Shown piece after piece: positions 22,081 through 28,828 of a DNA stretch of 33,629 nt. The notes under the pieces were generated by a model. The model worked only from the letters and a program-made list of their open reading frames with translations. It did not search any database and was not told the DNA's origin. A program made the translations under genes and the position numbers. Numbering within the stretch: the stretch's first letter is position 1; each line of letters opens with the position of its first letter. Source of the DNA: an uncultured Collinsella sp. (lineage in GTDB: Bacteria > Actinomycetota > Coriobacteriia > Coriobacteriales > Coriobacteriaceae); contig UQWG01000019.1 in the NCBI GenBank assembly GCA_900544645.1, positions 1 to 33,629 of the forward strand, in the 5' to 3' direction.

Positions 22081-24708
22081 ATGAGAATCGATAAGCTAGC
22101 TATGACGTCGCGCGAGGCGCTGCAGACCGCCATGAGCACGGCTGCCGACGCGCAGGCCGGCGCGGTGGAGCCGATTCACCTGCTGTCTGCCCTGCTCGGT
22201 GCCGGCGAGCGCAATATCTCCGTGATTATCGAGCGCATCGGTGCCGACCCTGCCCAGCTCGCACGCTCCACGCAAGATGCCATCGACCACGCGCCCAAGG
22301 TTTCGGGCGAGGGCCAGCAGATGGGTCTTTCCAACGAGCTCGTCCGCGTCATCGAAAAGGCCGAGAAGAAGGCCACCAAGATGGGCGACAGCTTTGTGGT
22401 GACTGAGCATCTGCTGATGGCGCTTGCCGAGGACAAGGGCGAGGCGGGCCGCGTGCTGCGCGACGCCGGCGTCACCAAGGAGCGCATCGAGCAAGTCTAC
22501 GAGGAGCTGCGTGGCGATGACCGCGTGACGTCTGCCGAGGACAAGACTCAGTTTGAGGCACTGGAGCAGTACGGTCGCAACATCTGCGATCTGGCCCGCG
22601 CCGGCAAGCTCGACCCGGTCATCGGTCGTACCGACGAGATTCGCCGTACCATCCAGGTCCTGTCCCGCCGCACCAAGAACAACCCCGTGCTCATCGGTGA
22701 GCCGGGCGTCGGCAAGACGGCCATCGTCGAGGGCATCGCCCAGCGTATCGTGGCCGGCGACGTGCCGAGCACCCTGCGCGACCGCGACCTTATCGAGCTC
22801 GACATGAGCGCGCTGGTCGCCGGCGCCAAGTATCGTGGCGAGTTCGAGGACCGCTTGAAGGCCGTGCTCAAGGAAGTGCAAAAGTCCGAGGGCAAGGTCA
22901 TCCTGTTCATCGATGAGCTCCACACCATCGTGGGCGCGGGTGCCACCGAGGGCTCCATGGACGCCGGCAACATCCTCAAGCCGGCGCTCGCCCGTGGCGA
23001 CCTGCACGCGATCGGCGCGACCACGCTCGACGAATACCGCAAGTACATCGAGAAGGACGCGGCGCTCGCCCGTCGTTTCCAGACCGTTATGGTGAGCGAG
23101 CCTACCGTCGAGGACACCATTTCGATCCTGCGTGGCCTCAAGGAGAAGTACGAGATCTTCCACGGCGTGCACATCACCGATGGCGCGCTCGTGGCTGCCG
23201 CCGACCTTTCCGATCGCTACATCGCCGACCGCTTCCTGCCCGACAAGGCCATCGACCTGGTCGATGAGGCGGCAAGCCGCCTGCGCATGGAGCTCGACAG
23301 CATGCCGGTCGAGATCGACGCCACCACGCGTCAGCTCACCCAGCTGCAGATCGAGGAACAGGCACTCATGAAGGAGACCGACGACGCCTCCAAGGAGCGT
23401 CTGGAGGCCCTGCGCCAGGAGATTGCCGAGGTCCAGGAAAAGCTCAACGTGCAAAAGGCTGGCTGGCTCAACCAGAAGAACGCCATCGACCACGTGCAGG
23501 AGCTCAAGGGACAGCTCGACGAGGCCAAGAGCGAGGAGGAGCGTGCGACGCGCAACAGCGATTTGGGTCGTGCGTCCGAGCTGCGCTACTCCGTGATTCC
23601 GGGCCTGCAGCAGCAGATTCAGGATTCCGAGGCCGCGCTCGAGGCGCAAAAGCAGCAGGACGGCGAGGGCCTCAATGAGCAGGTGACCTCCGATGAGATC
23701 GCTGAGGTCGTGAGCGCTTGGACCGGCGTGCCCGTGTCCAAGATGATGCAGGGCGAGCTCGACAAGCTCAAGGGCTTGGAGGGCGAGCTGCATAAGCGCG
23801 TCATCGGCCAGGACGAGGCCGTCTCCGCTGTCGCCGCGGCCGTGCGCCGCAGCCGTGCGGGCCTCTCCGATCCGGACAAGCCCATCGGCAGCTTCTTCTT
23901 CCTGGGCCCCACCGGTGTAGGCAAGACCGAGCTCGCCAAGGCGCTGGCCGAGTGCCTGTTCGACGACGAGCGTGCGCTCGTGCGTATCGACATGTCCGAG
24001 TACATGGAGAAGTTCAGCGTCCAGCGTCTGATCGGTGCGCCCCCGGGATATGTGGGCTACGACGAGGGCGGTCAGCTCACCGAGGCCGTGCGCCGTCGTC
24101 CGTACTCTGTGATCTTGCTCGACGAGATGGAGAAGGCCCATCCGGATGTCTTTAACGTGCTGCTGCAGGTGCTCGACGACGGCCGCCTGACCGATGGCCA
24201 GGGTCGCCAGGTGTCCTTCAAGAACACGATTATCATCATGACGAGCAACGTGGGCTCCAAGGCTATCGCCGATCTGTCCGGTAAGGACGAGGAGGAGATG
24301 CGCCATCAGGTCGACGCTGCCATGGCTCAGACCTTCCGCCCCGAGTTCCTCAACCGTATCGATGACATCGTGGTGTTCCATCCGCTCGGCATGGCGCAGA
24401 TCGAGAAGATCGTCGACATCCAGCTTGCCGACGTCCGCGCGCGTCTGGCCAAGGAGCGCATGACGCTTGCCATCACCCCGGCGGCCAAGCAGATGCTCGC
24501 CGTGGGCGGCCTGGACCCGGTCTTTGGCGCCCGTCCGCTCAAGCGTCTGGTTCAGCGCGAGGTCGTGGATGCCATCGCCGCCGCTATCATCGACGGCACG
24601 GTGCGCGAGGGCGATCAGGTGACGGTCGATGCCGACAAGGACGGCGGCTTTACCGTCGTGTGCGACAACACGCCGGCGGCCACCTACGAGGTCCCCGACG
24701 CCGAGTAG
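22081..24708 (+). CDS. clpB: ATP-dependent disaggregase ClpB
   Basis: ClpB is the Hsp100 ring that extracts proteins from aggregates together with DnaK. The 875-residue product has the expected length and order. An N-terminal double-Clp repeat domain (1-145) is followed by NBD1 with Walker A GEPGVGKT at 206-213 and Walker B VILFIDELHT. The coiled-coil M domain covers about 410-525, and NBD2 has GPTGVGKT at 609-616 and VILLDEMEKAHPDV. The C-terminal D2 small domain has GARPLKRLVQ. The ATG at 22081 follows AGAGAGGTG. A terminator follows. The promoter motif shared with dnaK indicates heat-shock coregulation. Confidence 0.99.
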   Translation: MRIDKLAMTSREALQTAMSTAADAQAGAVEPIHLLSALLGAGERNISVIIERIGADPAQLARSTQDAIDHAPKVSGEGQQMGLSNELVRVIEKAEKKATKMGDSFVVTEHLLMALAEDKGEAGRVLRDAGVTKERIEQVYEELRGDDRVTSAEDKTQFEALEQYGRNICDLARAGKLDPVIGRTDEIRRTIQVLSRRTKNNPVLIGEPGVGKTAIVEGIAQRIVAGDVPSTLRDRDLIELDMSALVAGAKYRGEFEDRLKAVLKEVQKSEGKVILFIDELHTIVGAGATEGSMDAGNILKPALARGDLHAIGATTLDEYRKYIEKDAALARRFQTVMVSEPTVEDTISILRGLKEKYEIFHGVHITDGALVAAADLSDRYIADRFLPDKAIDLVDEAASRLRMELDSMPVEIDATTRQLTQLQIEEQALMKETDDASKERLEALRQEIAEVQEKLNVQKAGWLNQKNAIDHVQELKGQLDEAKSEEERATRNSDLGRASELRYSVIPGLQQQIQDSEAALEAQKQQDGEGLNEQVTSDEIAEVVSAWTGVPVSKMMQGELDKLKGLEGELHKRVIGQDEAVSAVAAAVRRSRAGLSDPDKPIGSFFFLGPTGVGKTELAKALAECLFDDERALVRIDMSEYMEKFSVQRLIGAPPGYVGYDEGGQLTEAVRRRPYSVILLDEMEKAHPDVFNVLLQVLDDGRLTDGQGRQVSFKNTIIIMTSNVGSKAIADLSGKDEEEMRHQVDAAMAQTFRPEFLNRIDDIVVFHPLGMAQIEKIVDIQLADVRARLAKERMTLAITPAAKQMLAVGGLDPVFGARPLKRLVQREVVDAIAAAIIDGTVREGDQVTVDADKDGGFTVVCDNTPAATYEVPDAE

Positions 24709-24751
24709 ATTTTGGGGCCGGCTTTAAAACCGCCCCTCATCGCAAAACGCC

Positions 24752-24790
24752 AAGGGCGGCGGATCCAATCGGGTCCGCCGCCCTTTTTTC
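24752..24790 (+). terminator. Intrinsic terminator of clpB
   Basis: A perfect 12-bp stem AAGGGCGGCGGA (24752-24763) with 24774-24785, then TTTTTTC. Confidence 0.92.
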
Positions 24791-24841
24791 GTGCGACAAT
24801 CGATGATGTTGAGCATGAGTACATGGCAAGGAGATATGCAG

Positions 24842-25036
24842 ATGATAGACAAGAACAAGACGAACACGCCGGCGACCGATGTCGCACCCGCCGCACCCAA
24901 GCCTGTGCCTAAGCCGGCGCCCAAGCCGCGCGATCCCTACATCCGTGCCGAGAACGAGGACGATGACGGCTACGATCCCTACAGCGACCGACGACCCGAG
25001 CGCGAGCCAATGTTTGAAGCCGACCCCTGGCGCTAA
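24842..25036 (+). CDS. Small Pro/Lys-rich hypothetical protein
   Basis: A 64-residue protein with no recognised family. AAGGAG at 24828-24833 fits the ATG at 24842 (8-base spacing) better than the ATG at 24836. It has an Ala/Pro/Lys linker with KPVPKPAPKPRDP, then a very acidic stretch (ENEDDDGYDPYSD) and a C-terminal EADPWR. It looks disordered, without membrane segments or Cys. It lies between the clpB terminator and a palindromic repeat, alone on its strand. Confidence 0.6.
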   Translation: MIDKNKTNTPATDVAPAAPKPVPKPAPKPRDPYIRAENEDDDGYDPYSDRRPEREPMFEADPWR

Positions 25037-25060
25037 GTGCCACCCAAAAGGCCACCAATA

Positions 25061-25127
25061 AGTTGCGGTGAAATAGGGACTGTTTTGCGGTTTGACCAGC
25101 AAAAACAATCCCTATTTCACCGCAACT
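25061..25127. repeat. Palindromic repeat, AGTTGCGGTGAAATAG family, copy 2
   Basis: 26-base arms 25061-25086 and 25102-25127 with one mismatch and a 15-base loop. The outer 16 bases equal those at 12779; the inner part (GGACTGTTTT) differs. It lies between convergent genes. Confidence 0.85.
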
Positions 25128-25168
25128 GCGTTAGGGATGTGGGTGTTGGGCGGCTGTCTTCGGGCCGG

Positions 25169-26665
25169 CTAGTCCTGGGCCTCGATGCTCGGCATCAGAA
25201 TCTGGGCGAGGTAGTCGGTCTCGAGTTTGGTCGCGGCGTCTGCGTTGCCGTCTTTACCGACCAGCACGTTCTTGATCTGACTATAGGTGTAGCGGTTGCC
25301 GGTCGTGAGCTCGACAAGCTCAACTGCAGTGTCCATGGGGTAGGTCGACACGGGATCCTGGGTGCGCCCGTTGATGGTCTGGGGCACCACGTACGGATAG
25401 ACGGGGCCGCTGGCGTAGACGGTATAACCGTTGCCTAGATTGGCTGCACCCAAAACCGTATCGCCCTCATCGGGCGTAAAGCTCTCGCCCTCGCGCACCG
25501 CGACGAGCGTCACGATCGGCGTATCGCTGTCGCCGGCAAGATAGATGCATAGTGTGCTGCCATTCTGCCAAGTCTCGACCTTGCCGTACCACTCGACGGG
25601 GATATCGAGCTGGTAAAGGTCGGTTGCCTTGTGACGGGCGTCAGCATCACGGGATGCCTGTGCCTTTTGCGCGCTCACGGCATTGACGGCGGCGTCGCGC
25701 CGCGCGGTTGCTGCCTGCTGGAGCACTTTGGCAGCCGCGGCGGAGCTCGCACCGCCCTCTTCGGCATACTTGGCGGCGGCATCGATCTGGTCGTCAGTCA
25801 CCGTGTCGGCCGAAGGCACTTTGAGCTTAAAGGTGGCCTGGGCACTTAAATCCTGTCCATCGCTCTTAACGGTGACCTGCGTCTTGGTGGTCGGGACGGT
25901 ATAGATGGTGCCGTCGGCCGCGATGGGGGAGGCAGCGATGGAGAGCGTGTAATCGCCGGGCAGCAGTTTGATGCCGCGGCCGTGCTCGTCAACATAGAGC
26001 GTTTCGCTCACGGAGGAGCCGTCAGAATCCTGACCGCTCACCTGTACGGGAATCTTGGAGTCAGTTGAGCAGTCGAGGCCCGCGGCATGCACGCCAATCT
26101 GCACTGACATCATCGTGTGGGCATTGGCGGCGACAGCGGCAGCCTGCTCTTGCTGATATCCGTTCCAGGCAGCATAGCCTGCACCGCCGGCGACGAGCGC
26201 GACGGCCACGACACCGGCGACCATCAGATTGCGGCGCTTGGGCGACATCTTACGATGACGAACCTCGGCTTCGCGTGCCGAGGGAACGGACGGTAGGGGA
26301 ATATCGCCCATGGCGATGGTCTCGTCCACGGCAGGAGCGGAGCCCAGGCCGGGAAGCTCGCGGGTCAGCGAATCTTCGGCCGGCAAGCTGTCGAGCAGGA
26401 CGGTTTCCTCGCCTGTGTCGGATTCGGGCTGGTTGCCGGCCTCGCTATCGGTGTCTTCGTGACCTGCCCCATCTTCGGCAGGCTCAACGTCGTCTGCATC
26501 CTGACCATCGGACTGCGCCTCGGCTTCCGGCTCATCCTGCACATCAACGCCCGAATCGTCAAACGCAATCTCATCGAGTGAAATCCGGTCTAAGCTCTCC
26601 AAGGCCTCAGCGCAAGCTTCTGCATCTTGGGCCGCATCCTCTTGGCCCATCGTCTCATCATTCAT
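25169..26665 (-). CDS. Single-pass membrane protein with acidic cytoplasmic tail, unknown function
   Basis: A 498-residue protein with no family I can name. Residues 1-130 are strongly acidic and probably disordered. A basic stretch (RHRKMSPKRRN) precedes one membrane segment at about 148-167 (LMVAGVVAVALVAGGAGYAAW), giving an N-in, C-out topology. The outer part has beta-rich regions (VQVSGQDSDGSSVSETLYVD, GDYTLSIAASPI) and an Ala-rich helix (ASSAAAAKVLQQAATARRDA). A C-terminal domain of about 150 residues follows (LYQLDIPVEWYGKVE). The layout suggests a cell-envelope or surface-sensing protein. GGGGGAT lies near the ATG at 26665. Its neighbours give no functional clue. Confidence 0.8.
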   Translation of the reverse strand: MNDETMGQEDAAQDAEACAEALESLDRISLDEIAFDDSGVDVQDEPEAEAQSDGQDADDVEPAEDGAGHEDTDSEAGNQPESDTGEETVLLDSLPAEDSLTRELPGLGSAPAVDETIAMGDIPLPSVPSAREAEVRHRKMSPKRRNLMVAGVVAVALVAGGAGYAAWNGYQQEQAAAVAANAHTMMSVQIGVHAAGLDCSTDSKIPVQVSGQDSDGSSVSETLYVDEHGRGIKLLPGDYTLSIAASPIAADGTIYTVPTTKTQVTVKSDGQDLSAQATFKLKVPSADTVTDDQIDAAAKYAEEGGASSAAAAKVLQQAATARRDAAVNAVSAQKAQASRDADARHKATDLYQLDIPVEWYGKVETWQNGSTLCIYLAGDSDTPIVTLVAVREGESFTPDEGDTVLGAANLGNGYTVYASGPVYPYVVPQTINGRTQDPVSTYPMDTAVELVELTTGNRYTYSQIKNVLVGKDGNADAATKLETDYLAQILMPSIEAQD

Positions 26666-26796
26666 ACATCCCCCAAGCTCAATATCGGGACAACAATGTA
26701 CCCAAAAACAGGGTCATATAGAGCTGTCAGGCGATTGGAAATCTGATTTTATCTGTGCGAGAGGTTTTGAATATGTGTGTGGATGCGCGCAACAGC

Positions 26797-26836
26797 AAAA
26801 AGCCCCCGGAAAGCGGACGAATCGCTTTCCGGGGGC
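26797..26836 (-). terminator. Intrinsic terminator of the membrane-protein gene at 26907
   Basis: A perfect 14-bp stem GCCCCCGGAAAGCG (26802-26815) with 26823-26836, followed on the minus strand by TTTTT. Confidence 0.9.
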
Positions 26837-26906
26837 ATGCGATACGTTGCATTGCGCGGAGTCGGCCAGGCGGCTTCACATTCAAGCGCCGTTTGTGCCA
26901 GGCGCG

Positions 26907-27914
26907 TTACTCGGCGTGAGCGTAATCAACCTTGGCGCGGCGGGCGGTAGCCTTCTCCCAATCGCTGGTGCCCTCAAAGACATCCTGCTTGTAGGGGTTG
27001 CGGCCGAGCTTCTTGGCACGGTAGGCGATGTAGATGATCGCGGCGACGTTGGCGATCAGCGCAGCGATCGAGACCGCGGTAGCGGCGCCGGGGTCGAGCG
27101 TGGAGTGGGTTACAAAGATGGACTCCTCCTGGAAGTACGGGAACACCTGGGCAAACATGCACCAAATGGCCAGCGTAAAGGCGCGGTTCTGGATCCAGCC
27201 GCCCTTGTTCCAGATAAAGGCGGCGACGGTGGGCGCCAGCAGCAGCGCAAAGCCGCAGAACCAGGAGTGGGTGGGCAGGCAGTTGTAGGTGTAGCAGAAG
27301 TTCCAGATATCGTAGGCGATGATGTAGACCCAGGTCATGTCGGGCCACAGCATGTCGGTCTGATCCTCGGAGGCGTAGACGCTCCACCAACCGGTCATGC
27401 AGAAGATGTTGATGATACCGGCGATGCCGTTGAACACGTTGTTCCAGCCGGCCAGCTGCGTAGCACCTTCGGAGGTGACCCAGGTGGACTCGCCCAAGAC
27501 AAAGAAGTGATAGGCGCTCTCGAAGTCGGACACGACGGCGATCATGATGTTGATGGCGACGATCACAAACGGCCACGCGCGGAACCAATGCGCCTTGCCG
27601 ATCTTTCCCCACTGGTACTTAATGGCAATGAAGCCCCAGCAACCGGCCAGCGCCGCGTATACCTTGGCGTAGTGGAACCAGCTGTTCTGGTACACATGGG
27701 TGGGGTTGGTGAGCGCCCACTCGGCACCCTGTGAGACGCCGATGGCGATGGCGACGCAGTAGATGGTCATGGCCAGCGGAGCCACGCCAAAGATGATTGC
27801 CGCGCCCAGCTTGGTGCGGCGGCCGACCTCGTTGAGCACGATCAGGCCAATAAAGACCATGGCCCAGCCAGCCCAGTGGATAAGGGTATCGCTACCCCAA
27901 ACATCGAACAGCAT
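26907..27914 (-). CDS. Polytopic membrane protein, possibly DUF5692 family
   Basis: A 335-residue protein with about nine hydrophobic segments (near 10-29, 36-60, 80-98, 112-129, 158-178, 193-208, 216-235, 245-262 and 276-298) and a basic, charged C-terminal tail. It is rich in Trp, Tyr and Phe, with several His (H13, H73, H81, H109, H136, H216, H270) and Cys near the membrane segments, but no cofactor motif I can name. It resembles what I recall of the DUF5692 family in gut actinobacteria; this is from memory. AAAGGAGAG precedes the ATG at 27914. It is downstream of tetR and divergent from the flavoprotein at 28829, so it may be the membrane partner of that enzyme. Confidence 0.8.
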   Translation of the reverse strand: MLFDVWGSDTLIHWAGWAMVFIGLIVLNEVGRRTKLGAAIIFGVAPLAMTIYCVAIAIGVSQGAEWALTNPTHVYQNSWFHYAKVYAALAGCWGFIAIKYQWGKIGKAHWFRAWPFVIVAINIMIAVVSDFESAYHFFVLGESTWVTSEGATQLAGWNNVFNGIAGIINIFCMTGWWSVYASEDQTDMLWPDMTWVYIIAYDIWNFCYTYNCLPTHSWFCGFALLLAPTVAAFIWNKGGWIQNRAFTLAIWCMFAQVFPYFQEESIFVTHSTLDPGAATAVSIAALIANVAAIIYIAYRAKKLGRNPYKQDVFEGTSDWEKATARRAKVDYAHAE

Positions 27915-27932
27915 GCTGCTCTCCTTTCACAC

Positions 27933-27960
27933 GCCCGCGGCCCCTCTTCTGATCGCGGGC
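27933..27960. other. 7-bp leader hairpin between tetR and the membrane-protein gene
   Basis: GCCCGCG (27933-27939) pairs with CGCGGGC (27954-27960) around a 14-base loop, just before the ribosome-binding site of the membrane-protein gene on the minus strand. Same placement as the other leader hairpins. Confidence 0.5.
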
Positions 27961-27977
27961 AGTTTGGCCAAATGTCG

Positions 27978-28640
27978 TCAGTTCTGGGGCTTGCGCTCCG
28001 GATACTTGGCGGTATAGCCCTCGATGTGGAGTGTCGAGGCGATGATTTCCTTGACCGTCTCGTCGGGCACATCGGGGTGCGTGCGGATATACATCAACAA
28101 CCCCATGATGAGGGTGTAGAACGTCTCGTAGACATGGTCGATGCGTAGCTCATGATGGGCGACAAAGTCCACCACGGTGGTGTCGCAGATATACTGCGCC
28201 ACGCGCTGGACCACGTTGTGCAAAAAGCCGCCGTAGAGCGCGCCGCTGCTTGAGGTGAGCGTACTCGGCAGCTCGTGGCCGCTGGCGACCAGGCGCTTAA
28301 AGAGCGGGGCGACGGTGTCGAGTGCGCCCTCGATATCACCGGCGATGCGGTTGGCATTCCACTGCTCGAGCTCGGAGATAAAGCCGTCGATCGCCTCGTC
28401 CATGACGGCGGTGACGGCGGCGTCCATATCGGCAAAGTAGTGGTAGAACAATGAACGCGTGCAGCCGGCTCGCTTGGTCACGGCCGATACCGATAGGTGG
28501 GACACGCCCAGCTCGGAGCTTACGGTGCGCACGGCATCGAGGATCTCGCGACGGCGTTCGTCGCCCGTCAGGCGCTTTGCCGCGCTATCGGATGCGGGAA
28601 CGGCATCGACCACAGAGGTATCTGCTGTGTTGTTGCCCAT
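27978..28640 (-). CDS. TetR/AcrR-family transcriptional regulator
   Basis: A 220-residue one-component regulator. The HTH lies at about 30-70 (RREILDAVRTV, then LSVSAVTKRAGCTRSLFYHYF), with the usual TetR tail of helices forming the ligand and dimer domain. The first ~25 residues are a non-conserved extension. Two dyads with the same TTGAC-N5-GTCAA pattern lie just upstream, at 28699 and 28722, in the gap to the divergent flavoprotein gene. It therefore probably represses itself, the downstream membrane-protein gene and the flavoprotein gene. The ligand is unknown. Confidence 0.93.
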   Translation of the reverse strand: MGNNTADTSVVDAVPASDSAAKRLTGDERRREILDAVRTVSSELGVSHLSVSAVTKRAGCTRSLFYHYFADMDAAVTAVMDEAIDGFISELEQWNANRIAGDIEGALDTVAPLFKRLVASGHELPSTLTSSSGALYGGFLHNVVQRVAQYICDTTVVDFVAHHELRIDHVYETFYTLIMGLLMYIRTHPDVPDETVKEIIASTLHIEGYTAKYPERKPQN

Positions 28641-28698
28641 GTTTTGCCGCCTTTCATCCTCTTTTGCCTGACCGTTCGCCTAACAGTCTTGAATATTG

Positions 28699-28713
28699 TT
28701 GACGGTTCGTCAA
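28699..28713. promoter_or_regulatory. TetR operator candidate 1
   Basis: TTGACGGTTCGTCAA, a perfect 6-bp dyad with a 3-base centre, in the divergent gap between tetR and the flavoprotein gene. It follows the same pattern as the site at 28722. Confidence 0.65.
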
Positions 28714-28721
28714 TACTATTT

Positions 28722-28736
28722 TTGACACAATGTCAA
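28722..28736. promoter_or_regulatory. TetR operator candidate 2
   Basis: TTGACACAATGTCAA, a perfect 6-bp dyad with a 3-base centre. The centres of the two sites are 23 bp apart, about two helical turns, so dimers would bind the same face. TTGACA here may also serve as a -35 box. Confidence 0.65.
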
Positions 28737-28828
28737 CTAATGGCGGGTGAACGGCATGGGGCATGCCCGGCCTGCAAAAAAGAGGGGTGCCGCGGTCTCG
28801 CCGGGCTGTGGCAAGAGAAGGGACAACC

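Noticed and set aside
22096..24381. 761-codon open frame antisense to clpB
   Set aside because: Same codon-bias artefact; ClpB is unambiguous on the plus strand.
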